NCBI GenBank assembly: GCA_958450325.1
Contig: OY288246.1
Coordinates: forward strand, 37,752,544-37,816,543
Reading direction: 5' to 3'
DNA: 64,000 nt
Source of the DNA: Agrostemma githago
Taxonomy: Eukaryota; Streptophyta; Magnoliopsida; Caryophyllales; Caryophyllaceae
Each line of letters begins with the position of its first letter. Positions within the stretch are counted from its first letter, which is position 1. This document shows, piece after piece, positions 10,875 through 21,731 of the stretch. The notes below the pieces were generated by a model. That model made no database searches, was not told the origin of the DNA, and was given only the letters and a program-made list of their open reading frames with translations. Both the position numbers and the translations under genes were made by a program.

Positions 10875-12572
10875 CTAAGACTATGGCTAAGCTAGGGGTA
10901 ACAACTAAGGCTAAACGAATCTATCGAACTAAAGAAATCGAACGAGAAAAGAGTAGGGTTAGGTCGGGTTCATAAGCATAGTAGGATGATTTGGGTGGGT
11001 AATCAAGGGTGTAGGTGTCTCCTAGTTGCTAGAGTCGATCCGGGCTCTCGCTACATAGACCGATGTCAAGGTGGGTTCGCGCTCTCGCGTCTAAACCTTA
11101 GTCCACACTCTTGTGTCTAAGACTATTCTCAACATAATCACATACTAGACAAACAATGAGTAGAGGAAGACTAGCATGAGAAGCATGGCCACTACAATTC
11201 AAACAAGCATTTCAACAAACACATAGTGTGCCCAACATGTGACTAACAACAAAGATTCACCCTTTACCCATAATCAAGCCCTAATCACCCATAATCCACA
11301 CTTAATCCTCCTACTAACCCCACAAGGAATCTACATAAACATATCTAAATTAAAACTAACACTAACAAGAAGAACCAACTCAAACAACAAAACTTGCATA
11401 ATGAAACTAGTAAACAATGAACTATGAACAAAAAAATGAATAAAGATTAAAACTTGGATGAATAAACAAGATTAATAGTAAAAAGGGTGAGAAAGATTAT
11501 ACCAACTACAAAGGATGAAAAGAAGAACACTTGCATAGAAGAAAACTCAAACAATTCCACCAAGGTTGTCAAGCTTGATAGATTCTTCAAGAGATCCAAT
11601 AATACAAGAGTAATCACTAGATTAACGAGTAATTAAGGACTAATCTACACTAATCTAAGCTAATCTAACCTAAAGTAGTCTAGGGTTTAATGGTTCATGA
11701 AGAACATAACATAGGAATACAAGAGGAGGGGTATATATAGGGTTACAATGAGTAGGGAGATGAAACAAGTGACGCGGGTCTGTATCTGACCCTTCCCGGT
11801 CGGGAAAGATTGGTCTCGGTCGGGAAGGCCTCAAAATAGAACCATCTTCAATTGTGCACTCCTTCCCGATAGGGAAGGCATCATCCCGCCCGAGAAGGAC
11901 ATTGTAGGTGATGTGAGTTAATATGAACTTTGAAACAACAACGTGAAGATTGATAGTATATTGAAAATGGACGTAAACAAAGTAACCAAAACAGATTGTA
12001 AGGATGAATAAACCCTAACCAAAGGATAGTATGCTTAGTGAAGTAGACCTATACTCCAACAAAGCGGATGCTAAATCAAACACGCGATTGAAGTAGCGAG
12101 TTTAGAGCTTGTAACGCGACTAACTCTAGACTTTGTCTTGTAAGCAACAAGGACGTAAAAGTTTTGTGATTTCAATCTTGTGTGTAATGTGTGTCTTATT
12201 CATTCCAAAAGATGGCTATATATAGCCTACAATAAGACCCTAAACTCGGCTGATTAGGGTGACAATAACAAAGCTACATGGTGACAAAAACAAAGCTTAA
12301 ACCTATGTGAACTAGGAGCTAAAAACAAAGCTTAAACCTATGTGAACTAGGAGCTAAAAACAAAGCTTAACAAGAGAGTATGTAGACGCGGCACCCATGT
12401 GAATTAGGAGCCAAAAACAAAGCTAACTATGTGAACACAATCAGCCCATAGTCATCCCCTTAATTCTGGTGCACTCCCCATGCTTGAATGAGTGTGAACC
12501 CAAGTTAATGCCTTCATATTACCTTGACTAATTGCTCCTTTAATCAGCCCACACACGAGCTAGCTCACCAAT

Positions 12573-13381
12573 TGATGTGAGTTAATATGAACTTTGAAAC
12601 AAACAAAGTGAAGGATATTAGTATTCTGAAATGGAACGTAAACAAGTAACCAAAACAGAATGAAAGGATAGTTTTAGGGATGAATGAACCGTAACCAAGA
12701 ATAGTATGCTAGGTGAAGTAGACCTATACTTCAACAAAGCGGTTGCTAGATCAAACACTCGATTGAAATAGCGAGTTTAGAGCTTGTAACGCGACTTACT
12801 CTAGACTTTGTCTTGTAAACAACAAGGACGTAAAAGAAAGCTTAGCTTTACTCAGGTTTTTGATATGCAAATTGGATGTCTTATTCATTCAACTAGATGG
12901 CTATATATAGCCTACAAAAGGGCCCTTAAACCGGCTGGTTAAGGTGACAAAAACAAAGTTACAACTATGTGAACATGGAGCTAATAACAAAGCTAGGAGC
13001 TAATAACAAAGTAATGTAAACATGGAGCTAATAACAAAGCTTGAATAAGGAGTAATGAGGCGCGGCAGCTATGTGAACAATGGAGCCAAAAACAAAGCTA
13101 GCAAGGGAGCCTTTAGACGTGTACACCATGTGAACACAATCAGCCTCAAACACCTTCATAACTTCAGTACACTTCCCATGCTTGAATGAGTGTGAATCCA
13201 AGTTAATGTCTTCTTATTACCTTGATTATTTGCTCCTTTATTCAGCTCATACACGAGCTAGCTCACCAATTGTAGTAGGCACACTACTAAGCTGGTAAGG
13301 AGTGCTAGTGTGGTTGAACTAAGTCCATGAGGAGCTAAGGTGCTTTTAATGAACTCTTTGGTAGCTCCTTGATTCGGATCA
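12573..13381 (-). repeat. 3' LTR of GP element
   Basis: 809 bp with TG...CA ends; TATA palindrome at 12899-12912. The ORF stop (13258) lies inside it. Confidence 0.9.
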
Positions 13382-15699
13382 TCTCCTCCCCCTTGAAAAG
13401 GAATTGTCCTCAATTCAGAAAAACCATCTTCATCAAAATAAAGAGCAAAATCTCCCACTTTGGACGTGGTATAAACTTCATAACTATCCGACAACTTCAT
13501 TTTGCAACCATGGCTGTTTTCCTTGTATGGAACTTCTGCTTGGGACATTAATCTGGTCTTTCTCTTGATAGCTTCAACCGTTGTGTAACAAGTACTTAGG
13601 TGAGTCACTAAGGAGAACGGCAAGTACCGGCTTGATTGGGGGAAACTCTTTGGGTAAGGACTCGTTAAGTATTTGCTTATGATGCTTAGCTTACTCCCTT
13701 GTGTCTTTACCAAAAGGAAGTGCCCCTTTAATGTCCCTACGGTTCTGGTTATGTCACAACCAACAGCTGGTCCTCCTCCTTGAGCTTCTTGAGCTATACA
13801 CTCCGAAATAGGATGTTTTGGGACACAAAAATGGTTCTCTTTAGGAAAAAGATTGTCCTGCAAAACAAACTCATTAAAAGTGTTAAGAGTAATAGCCTTG
13901 CACTTGGTGAGTACATCAACCTCCGTGTAGTAATAGCCCTTCAAAGTCTTAAATCCAAGCGAGCTTGCACCTAAGTAGTGAAAGGATAGAGTATTGGCCA
14001 TGACATTGTTCTTAACATCTCCATACCTTAAGACTTCATGGTCTTTACTAGGCATCAAACAGGATGGTATTCCATTGGAGATAACAACACCTCGTTCTTT
14101 TTGCCACTCTTCAAACTGCTTCCCTTCACGACCATTCTTAATCTTATTTGGTTCCTCTTTAGTGGCTTCAAACTCTCCCTCTTCTATAGTATGCACTTCC
14201 ACATTTTTACTAGCAAACATTGAGAGGTTGGGTTTTCCGACTCGAGTTGCTAACATGTTACATACATTTTGAGGTGTCATGGGTTTGAGTACAATTTTCT
14301 TTCCCTTATCACTCAATTCATACTCATTACTTCTCCCATGGTGAACTACGTCCCTATCAAACTGCCAAGGACGGCCTAAAAGTATGTGACACGCATCCAT
14401 AGGAATAACATCACACAATACCTCATCAACGTAGGAACCAATGGTTAAGCCAACCCTTACTTGTTTAGTGACCCTTACTTTGTTCCCGTTGTTCAACCAA
14501 TGTAATGCATAAGGGTTAGGGTGATTAGTAGTAGCTAGACCTAGTTTGTCTACCATTTCAGTTGAGGCAACGTTGGTACAACTACCTCCATCAATGATTA
14601 GACTACACCATTTGTCTTTAACTTGACACTTAGTATGAAATAGTTGGTCTCTTTGCTCGGTGTCATGTTGAATGGGGTTAGCATGTAGGGTACGTAGTAC
14701 TAAGAGGGTGTCATAAGCCGGGGGTTCATAAGCCTCAAACTCTTCTTCTTCCTCTTCCCCTCCCTCATTAACGTTGAAAACAGCTCCTATACGTTGTTCC
14801 TCTTCCCATATCTCATCCCTAATGGTGATTACTTCTCTTAAGGTCAGAACTCTTTTATTGGGACAAGCGTTTTTGTAGTGACCAAACCCTTGACACTTGA
14901 AACAACGTACCTTGGATAGGCTAGTTTCAGTGGGTGTTTTGGGAGTAGATTGGGGTGGGGCTGCGGGGTTAGTCTTACTAGTGAAAGGCTGATTAGTATT
15001 AGTAGTATTGGTCTTATTCACTTCATCCGTTCGTGACCAATTATGACTCTTACTAGACTCACCCTCGTGCTTTCCCTTCCCTTGTGCCTCAACTTTTAGA
15101 CACAACCCACACAAAGTATCAAAGTCAGAATATGGACACAAATCAACCGTATTAGCAATACTACGATTTAGCCCACGTAGGAACCTAGCCATTTTAATCT
15201 CTTCGTTTTCTTCTATTTCTCCCATTAGAACCAAGTTTTCAAATTCTTCAATGTACTCACTAACACTCATTTTTCCTTGTACCAGGTTAGCAATCTTTTT
15301 GTATAAGGATAACTTGTGTGTAGTTGGAACATACCTCTTACGTAGTTTACGTTTTAAGGACTCCCAAGAAGAAATCTTACCCTTCCCATTCCTGGTGCGT
15401 TGTATCTTAAGCCCTTCATACCAAAGTGAAGCCCCTTTGTTTAGCTTTAAGATTGCATATTTGCACCTCTCTTCGTCCCCCAAGTCCTTGAAGTCAAAGA
15501 GCTTCTCCATGCTTCTCTCCCATTCCAAGTAGACTTCAGGATCTGTACCACCGTTGAACTCAGGAAGTTCATTCATTTTGATCTTGTCCACCGGTTCCCT
15601 TCTTGCTTGGAAGCGAGAGTTTCTGGGTTGGTAGTTCTCCCACGCCCTCTTTAGGTGTTCCAAGAAGTTAGGGTCTTCAAAGTTCAATACTCCAGCCAT
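13258..15699 (-). CDS. Gag-protease polyprotein with fused pol remnants, 813 aa, uninterrupted
   Basis: The start chosen is MAGVLNFEDP at 15699, just past the primer site; an upstream in-frame ATG at 15735 overlaps the primer site and is less likely. Capsid residues about 45-205, CCHC knuckle 266-279, acidic Glu run 314-320, protease DGGS at about 370-373. RT is missing: the frame jumps from the linker before RT to the RNase H motif region (KDHEVLRY in place of SDHESLKY). The integrase part lacks the DDE core, and its zinc finger has lost all four ligands (QGGGPAVGCD and SKYLTSPY replace HGGGLAGHFG and SKCVTCQF). The last 40 or so residues are LTR-encoded (LTSLVVCLLQLVS). This is the best-preserved long GP ORF in the window. 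Confidence 0.9.
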   Translation of the reverse strand: MAGVLNFEDPNFLEHLKRAWENYQPRNSRFQARREPVDKIKMNELPEFNGGTDPEVYLEWERSMEKLFDFKDLGDEERCKYAILKLNKGASLWYEGLKIQRTRNGKGKISSWESLKRKLRKRYVPTTHKLSLYKKIANLVQGKMSVSEYIEEFENLVLMGEIEENEEIKMARFLRGLNRSIANTVDLCPYSDFDTLCGLCLKVEAQGKGKHEGESSKSHNWSRTDEVNKTNTTNTNQPFTSKTNPAAPPQSTPKTPTETSLSKVRCFKCQGFGHYKNACPNKRVLTLREVITIRDEIWEEEQRIGAVFNVNEGGEEEEEEFEAYEPPAYDTLLVLRTLHANPIQHDTEQRDQLFHTKCQVKDKWCSLIIDGGSCTNVASTEMVDKLGLATTNHPNPYALHWLNNGNKVRVTKQVRVGLTIGSYVDEVLCDVIPMDACHILLGRPWQFDRDVVHHGRSNEYELSDKGKKIVLKPMTPQNVCNMLATRVGKPNLSMFASKNVEVHTIEEGEFEATKEEPNKIKNGREGKQFEEWQKERGVVISNGIPSCLMPSKDHEVLRYGDVKNNVMANTLSFHYLGASSLGFKTLKGYYYTEVDVLTKCKAITLNTFNEFVLQDNLFPKENHFCVPKHPISECIAQEAQGGGPAVGCDITRTVGTLKGHFLLVKTQGSKLSIISKYLTSPYPKSFPQSSRYLPFSLVTHLSTCYTTVEAIKRKTRLMSQAEVPYKENSHGCKMKLSDSYEVYTTSKVGDFALYFDEDGFSELRTIPFQGGGDDPNQGATKEFIKSTLAPHGLSSTTLALLTSLVVCLLQLVS
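13382..13394 (-). other. Polypurine tract
   Basis: AAGGGGGAGGAGA on the minus strand next to the 3' LTR. Confidence 0.85.
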
Positions 15700-15722
15700 T
15701 TTACGTTTAAAGGATGACCAAA

Positions 15723-15734
15723 GCTCTGATACCA
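15723..15734 (-). other. Primer binding site, initiator tRNA-Met type
   Basis: TGGTATCAGAGC on the minus strand, 4 nt from the 5' LTR. Confidence 0.93.
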
Positions 15735-15738
15735 CTAA

Positions 15739-16546
15739 TGATGTGAGTTAATATGAACTTTAAAACAAACAAAGTGAAGGATATTAGTATTCTGAAATGG
15801 AACGTAAACAAGTAACCAAAACAAAATGAAAGGATAGTTTTAGGGATGAATGAACCGTAACCAAGGATAGTATGCTAGGTGAAGTAGACCTATACTTCAA
15901 CAAAGCGGTTGCTAGATCAAACACTCGATTGAAATAGCGAGTTTAGAGCTTGTAACGCGACTTACTCTAGACTTTGTCTTGTAAACAACAAGGACGTAAA
16001 AGAAAGCTTAGCTTTACTCAGGTTTTTGATATGCAAATTGGATGTCTTATTCATTCAACTAGATGGCTATATATAGCCTACAAAAGGGCTCTTAAACCGG
16101 CTGGTTAAGGTGACAAAAACAAAGTTACAACTATGTGAACATGGAGCTAATAACAAAGCTAGGAGCTAATAACAAAGTAATGTAAACATGGAGCTAAGAA
16201 CAAAGCTTGAATAAGGAGTAATGAGGCGCGGCAGCTATGTGAACATGGAGCCAAAAACAAAGCTAGCAAGGGAGCCTTTAGACGTGTACACCATGTGAAC
16301 ACAATCAGCCTCAAACACCTTCATAACTTCAGTACACTTCCCATGCTTGAATGAGTGTGAATCCAAGTTAATGTCTTCTTATTACCTTGATTATTTGCTC
16401 CTTTATTCAGCTCATACACGAGCTAGCTCACCAATTGTAGTAGGCACACTACTAAGCTGGTAAGGAGTGCTAGTGTGGCTGAACTAAGTCCATGAGGAGC
16501 TAAGGTGCTTTTAATGAACTCTTTGGTAGCTCCTTGATTCGGATCA
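15739..16546 (-). repeat. 5' LTR of GP element
   Basis: 808 bp, near-identical to 12573-13381; TATA palindrome at 16065-16078. Confidence 0.9.
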
Positions 16547-16551
16547 CCAAT

Positions 16552-18410
16552 TGTAGTAGGCACACTACTAAGCTGGTAGGAGGTGCTAGTGTGGCTGAAC
16601 TAAGACCATTAGGAGCTAAGTTGACTTCATTGAACTCTTTAGTAGCTTCTTGATTCGGATCATCTCCTCCCCCTTGAAAAGGAATTGTCCTCAATTCTGA
16701 AATGCCATCTTCATCAAGATAAGGGGCAAGAACTCCCACTTTGAACGTGGCATGAACTCCATAATCATCCGGCAACTCCACCTTGCAAGCATTGTTGTTT
16801 CCCTTGTATGGAACTTCTGTTTGTGGCTTCCACTTGTTCTTCCTTTTGCTTGAAAACCTCTCCTTTCTCAAGTGAACCAAAACCAAGTCACCCTCTTGGA
16901 AGAGTCTCGGTTTTCTGTTTTTGTTGGACCTTCTTTTGTAGGCTTCCTTGATCCTTTCCCGAATCACTTCTCTAAAGTACAAGTCAGGACTTTTGCTAGC
17001 ATCATCCGTTATGTAACAAATACTGAAGTGAGTCATTTTGGAGAATGGCAAGTACTCTCTTGGTTTGAGAGGACTCTTTGAGACATGACTTGTTAAGCTC
17101 TTGCCCACAATGTTTTGAGTACTCCCTTGTATCTTTAGCCAGAAGAAGTGTTCTTTCAACATCTCTAAGGTCCTGGTCATGCCAAAATGCCCAGCTGGGC
17201 CTCCTCCACGAGCTTCTCTAACTAGAGACTCTAAAATAGGACGCTTTAGAACACAAAGATGGTTCCCTTTAAGAAGAAGATCTTCCTGCAAAACAAACTC
17301 ATCAAAAGCACCAAGAGTACTAGCTTTGTACCCGGTGATTGCACTAGTATCCATAGCGGAGTAATCCTTCAAAGTCTTGAATCCAAGTGCTCTTACATCT
17401 AGGGTGGATGAGTGTGTGTAGTGACAAGATAAGGTATCAGCTACGACATTGTTCTTACCATCCTTATACCTGGAAGAGAAATGGAAGGGTTGCGAGAGTT
17501 CCATCCATTTGGTATGTTTTGGGATCAGCTTTTGCGAGTCATGGATTTACTCTAAGAGTTCATGATCTCTACTAGGCGTCAAGTCAGCCGGTAATTCATT
17601 AGAAATGGCAACACCTAGTTTCTTTAGCCCCTCCTCAAATCGTTTCTCTCCCAACCTATTATCAACCCTAATTGGTTCCTCTTCAGTAACCATGACAACA
17701 ACACACTCTTCCTCTTCTATGGCATGTTCTCTCACATTTTTACTAGCACATATGGAGAGGTTGGGTTTTTTGACTCGATTCGCTAACATGGTACACACAT
17801 CTTGAGGTGTCATGGGTTTTAGAACGATTTTCTTTCCCTTATCTCTTAACTCGTATTCATTTTTCCTCCCATGGTGTACTACATCCCTATCAAACTACCA
17901 AGGACGTCCCAAAAGTATATGACAAGCATCCATAGGAATGACATCACATAAAACTTCATCGACATAAGACCCCATGGTTAAACCTACTCTCACCTGTTTT
18001 GTGACCCTTATTTTGTTTCCATCATCCAACCAATGTAATGCATACGGTCTAGGGTGATTAGTGGTGGTTAGGCCTAACTTAGTTACCATTTCAGTAGAGG
18101 CAACATTCGTACAACTACCTCCATCAATGATCAAACTACACCATTTGTTATTAACTAGACACTTAGTGTGAAAGAGTTGATCTCTTTGCTCGGTGTTCTG
18201 TGGGATGGGGTTAGCATGAAGTGTACGTAGTACTAAAACATTACCATACGTTGGGAGCTCATAGTCTTTTCCTTCTTCCTCCTTTTCTCCCAAGTAGACT
18301 TCAGGATCAGTTTCACCATTGGACTTAGAAAGTTCGTTCACTTTGTCCACCGGCTCTCTCCTTAGGTTTTCCAAGAAACTAGAGTCTTCAAAGTTCACAA
18401 CTCCTGCCAT
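16552..18410 (-). pseudogene. Minimal protease-plus-remnant polyprotein (gag, RT and integrase core deleted)
   Basis: Starts MAGVVNFEDSSFLE at 18410, then a short linker (DPEVYLGEKEEEGKDY) replaces about 260 residues of capsid and zinc knuckle. Protease follows (IIDGGSCTNVAS). A TAG at 17895-17897 replaces the Gln codon of LLGRPWQFDRD. Beyond it come a protease C-terminal piece (17547-17813) and a tail (to 16552) with RNase H HFSSRYKDGKNNVVAD, an integrase finger with three ligands lost (EARGGGPAGHFG, GKSLTSHVS), and the C-terminal LFQEGDLVLVHLRKERF. RT and the DDE core are absent. This copy is likely inert but records how the deletions combine. Confidence 0.85.
16663..16675 (-). other. Polypurine tract
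   Basis: AAGGGGGAGGAGA on the minus strand, next to the LTR end at 16662. Confidence 0.82.
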
Positions 18411-18435
18411 GCTTTACGTCTAATGGATGACCAAA

Positions 18436-18447
18436 GCCCTGATACCA
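18436..18447 (-). other. Primer binding site with one mismatch
   Basis: The minus strand reads TGGTATCAGGGC where all sister copies have TGGTATCAGAGC. The change may weaken tRNA-Met priming or simply reflect age. Confidence 0.85.
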
Positions 18448-18451
18448 CTAA

Positions 18452-19245
18452 TGATGTGAGTTAATATGAACTTTGAAACAACAACGTGAAGATTGATAGT
18501 ATACTGAAAATGGACGTAAACAAAGTAACCAAAACAGATTGTAAGGATGAATAAACCGTAACCAAAGGATAGTATGCTTAGTGAAGTAGACCTATACTCC
18601 AACAAAGCGGATGCTAAATCAAACACGCGATTGAAGTAGCGAGTTTAGAGCTTGTAACGCGACTAACTCTAGACTTTGTCTTGTAAGCAACAAGGACGTA
18701 AAAGAAAGCTTAGCTTTACTCAGTTTTGTGATTTCAATCTTGTGTGTAATGTGTGTCTTATTCATTCCAAAAGATGGCTATATATAGCCTACAATAAGAC
18801 CCTAAACTCGGCTGATTAGGGTGACAATAACAAAGCTACATGGTGACAAAAACAAAGCTTAAACCTATGTGAACTAGGAGCTAAAAACAAAGCTTAAACC
18901 TATGTGAACTAGGAGTTAAAAACAAAGCTTAACAAGAGAGTATGTAGACGCGGCACCCATGTGAATTAGGAGCCAAAAACAAAGCTAACTATGTGAACAC
19001 AATCAGCCCATAGTCATCCCCTTAATTCTGGTGCACTCCCCATGCTTGAATGAGTGTGAACCCAAGTTAATGCCTTCATATTACCTTGACTAATTACTCC
19101 TTTAATCAGCCCACACACGAGCTAGCTCGCCAATTGTAGTAGGCACACTACTAAGCTGGTAGGAGGTGCTAGTGTGGCTGAACTAAGAGCATTAGGAGCT
19201 AAGGTGACTTCATTGAACTCTTTAGTAGCTTCTTGATTCGGATCA
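18452..19245 (-). repeat. 5' LTR of the doubly deleted element
   Basis: 794 bp; TATA palindrome at 18776-18789. It is followed by GTAGG, the target duplication. Confidence 0.88.
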
Positions 19246-19578
19246 GTAGGCCTCCATTATGATCTTTTTGGTCCCTCCTTGGTTCTCATGGGTTTCTCAT
19301 CGATTCTCGGGACTCGGGATCGGGTCTCGGAGGCTCGGGATTGGGTCCCAAGGTCTCGGGGTCGAATCCAAGGCATCGAATGATCGTTCCTTCACTTCGT
19401 TGGCTCCAAAAGGTGTATGTATTGAGTCGGAATCGCTCCAACTCTTCATGAGTGGTCTCGAAAACCTGAAACGAGCTAAAGGAAGCATAAGTAGCCCATA
19501 AACCGCTCCAAGGAGCGATTCCACAAGGAAAATGGGACCAAAATACAGTAAATTAGGCACTACAAACTACACTTATCA

Positions 19579-19960
19579 AGTTGCTTCCTAAGGGCCCTAT
19601 ATAAGGAGCCTCTTAGCATTGTAATAGTTAGATTATGTGGAATGAGAAAAAACTGAGTTTGAGTTTTGAAACTCTCTTAAAACCTCTCACAAAAACCAGA
19701 GTTTGAGTGAAAGTTAGGCCTAGTTCGCCTTGTTGGGATTAGACTAGTCATCTAGTCACGTAGCTAGTCGAGGCGGACCTAGGTTGGCGTTGTGGGTGCG
19801 CGTTGGACCGTCATTGCTCGAGTGTAGGGGCGGTTCAGGGTTCACAAAACCAGTTTGATTCACGCCAGCATTGGAGGGATCATGGTGGGTAGTCAATATC
19901 TCACCTTCGTCAAGAGTGTTAGACCCCGAGTCTTACACTCCATAGGCTTAGGTTCAAGAC
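19579..19960 (+). repeat. Diverged LTR-like piece, plus orientation
   Basis: Carries a TATA-like CTATATAAGG near 19598, then 'cacaaaaaccagagttt' and 'gttaggcctagtt', ending near TTACACTCCA. The same order of motifs is found on the minus strand at 20337-20750. No coding sequence seen. I interpret it as an old LTR of an unassigned element, into which or beside which the Athila-like LTR inserted. Confidence 0.5.
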
Positions 19961-20336
19961 ATTCCGACTTATGACATGGTAAGTAAGGAATACTCTTATA
20001 AGTTCTTGGATTATCTTTCAAAGATGAATCTGAAAAATCAGATTTTTGGCACTCCTTTAGCTTACCTACTTATTTTAGGCGTATACCTTGTGACTTGGGC
20101 TCCCTCGTGCCCGCATACAAGCTTGATGCACGCTCTTCATGGACACCATGGTCACGTCTTTTCTCCAAGGCCTGTAGCTTTATCTTAAGCACGTCGACCC
20201 TGACTTGAAAACCAAGAACGCTCAAGTCATTCATAGTAAAGGTTGTTTCTTTTTGTGTTTTTTTATGTAGTGGGGTTGTTTTTGTGGATTCAGGCTCACG
20301 ACTCACGACCAAAAACGTACCAAAGCTCTGAACCAG
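19961..20336. other. Stretch between two inverted LTR-like pieces, no gene recognised
   Basis: Only short random frames. Near 20310-20336 the minus strand has 'tggttcagagctttgg', which resembles a decayed tRNA-Met primer site just beyond the neighbouring LTR-like end. No domain motif is visible. Confidence 0.4.
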
Positions 20337-20750
20337 AATTTGGAGTGTAAAACCTGGGGTTAGTCACTCAAACAATGGGAGGTCATAAGATATAAACAAC
20401 TCACCCTCACCCCTCAAAGGTTTAGACGAATCGAGTTGGTTTTGTGTGTTTTAAACCACTCCTAGACCCGAGTAACAATGACTCAAAACGCACCGACACT
20501 ACCATTCCAAGTCTGCTTGAGCTAACAACGCGACTAGGTGACTAATCTAATCCCTAAAAGATTAACTAGGCCTAACCTTACACTAAACTCTGGTTTTGTG
20601 AAAGGATTTGCGAGAGAGTTCAAAACTCTTCAAAGTTTTCTTTTCATTCATCAATTTTTCTTCAAACAAAACAACTATCTTGTTACAAGCATAATGAGGT
20701 CCTTATATAGGCCTTTAGGTTACAAAAAAGAAATAAAACAAAAAAGACTA
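20337..20750 (-). repeat. Diverged LTR-like piece, minus orientation
   Basis: The reverse complement aligns by eye with 19579-19942: 'ggcctatataagg', 'cacaaaaccagagttt', 'gttaggcctagtt', 'gggattaga.tagtca.ctagtc', and the end 'ttttacactcca'. The two copies face each other and are clearly diverged. Confidence 0.5.
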
Positions 20751-21703
20751 TGATGCGAGCAAGCTCGATCTTGGCCCAATTGTGCTAGGACCGAATAAGG
20801 CCCACAACGAGACCATGCACCCACTTGGACTATTCGAAGTTAGCCCAATTAAGCTTGGTGTGTGTATGCTCACACACATCCCAAATTAGCCCAAAGACCA
20901 CGTGAGAATTTCAGCCAAGGATCACACGAAGATACTACCAAGATAAGCAAGCAAGGATACTACCATGATATTCAAGAAAGATACTTGGGGATATGCGTGA
21001 TCCTTACTCCAAATACTCAAGCACAATCTTCTTGTATTTAGCAACAAAAGGAAGTATTATTAAAGTTGATTTGATGCTGATTTCTCAAGGATATCCGTGA
21101 GATTCATTATCCATATAAATGGATATAATCTTCTTTAATTAAGGAACACAGATAAAAATGATCTCATAGTGATCATTTCGAGATATGCCTAGGATAATCT
21201 ACAATATTCTCTAGATTAGTTGCTAGTATTTCTATAATTTAGTATCTCGTAGTATATTCGAGATTATTATTCGTGTAAGGCTATAAAAGCCATATTCCAT
21301 AGCATTGTTCATCATTGAATGATTAAGCAATAAAATTTCAGCAAAGTTTTGATTTAAATCAATTATTGTATTTCCATTTTGAGAAAGTACTTCGAAATCG
21401 CGTTGAGGAATTGGTGCGTCCATCTCTGCGTTATTACTTTCGGTTAAAGGTCAAATTCGGGCTAAATATCTTTGGTTACGTTTATCTTTCATTTCGCCAC
21501 AAAATCGATACATAATTCAAAGTATTTACCTTCCTAAAATAGGCGTGTCACAAACGTCCATATTTCGGAAGACCTTAACCGTGAACCAAGGTTACATTAA
21601 CCTTAGTTCAATTTCACTCCAAAATCCACATCATCACTCAAGGTTATATTAACCTTCGACCCAACTTCATTTCTTATTCTAAACCGCTTCCGCATTCGCA
21701 TCA
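20751..21703 (+). repeat. 5' LTR of the decayed element
   Basis: 953 bp from TGATGCGAGCAAGC to CGCATTCGCATCA, related to the 906-bp LTRs at 49235 and 58402. TATA-like GGCTATAAAAGCC at 21279-21291. Repeated 'aaggtta..ttaacctt' motifs lie near 21575-21655. Confidence 0.82.
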
Positions 21704-21706
21704 TTT

Positions 21707-21718
21707 TGGTATCAGAGC
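21707..21718 (+). other. Primer binding site, initiator tRNA-Met type
   Basis: TGGTATCAGAGC three bases after the LTR end. Confidence 0.9.
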
Positions 21719-21731
21719 TTTGTTTAGCGAC

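Larger units (their letters stand above)
12573..16546 (-). mobile_element. Intact Gag-Pro class (GP) element, about 4.0 kb
   Basis: A minus-strand element with LTRs 12573-13381 and 15739-16546 (809 and 808 bp; one extra A near 13080 explains the difference), primer site, one open ORF and polypurine tract. It is flanked by CCAAT (12568-12572 and 16547-16551). It inserted into the 3' LTR of the element 11909-19245, giving third-level nesting inside the Athila-like LTR. Confidence 0.92.
11909..16662 (-). repeat. 3' LTR of the doubly deleted element, split by an insertion
   Basis: Pieces 11909-12572 and 16552-16662 rejoin at CCAAT, about 775 bp in all. It lacks about 20 bp (an 'aagcttagctttactcag' stretch) that the right LTR retains. 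TATA palindrome at 12214-12227. Confidence 0.85.
11909..19245 (-). mobile_element. Doubly deleted family member (no capsid, no RT, no integrase core) carrying a nested GP element
   Basis: A minus-strand element flanked by GTAGG (11904-11908, 19246-19250) in the Athila-like LTR. Left LTR 11909-12572 plus 16552-16662, right LTR 18452-19245. The internal region (16663-18451, 1.8 kb) combines the gag deletion typical of PL copies with the RT and integrase-core deletions typical of GP copies. The GP element 12573-16546 sits in its left LTR. Confidence 0.88.
6217..19578 (-). mobile_element. Athila-like Ty3/gypsy fragment: LTR, tRNA-Asp primer site and gag leader, split by nested insertions
   Basis: On the minus strand an LTR starts TGATAAGTGTAGTTTG at 19578 and ends CCACCATCA at 6698. 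It is followed by a primer site matching tRNA-Asp, a leader, and the start of a gag-like ORF that is cut at 6217. Two family elements (6885-10874 and 11909-19245) split the LTR; subtracting them leaves about 1.54 kb. Athila assignment rests on the TGATAAGTGTAG start and the tRNA-Asp primer site; no Athila pol is present. Confidence 0.78.
6698..19578 (-). repeat. Athila-like LTR in three pieces (6698-6884, 10880-11908, 19251-19578)
   Basis: The outer ends are TGATGGTGGG and ACTTATCA on the plus strand, giving TG...CA termini. The three pieces rejoin through the target duplications CTAAG (6880-6884 and 10875-10879) and GTAGG (11904-11908 and 19246-19250). The pieces contain no convincing ORF. 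The third piece has dense 'gggatcgggtctcgg'-like simple sequence near 19310-19370. Confidence 0.75.

Noticed and set aside
15251..15532. Antisense ORF of about 93 aa (MYSLTLIFPCTRLAIF...) found opposite gag in several copies
   Set aside because: It overlaps the conserved capsid code exactly, so its conservation follows from gag. No independent start context or domain.
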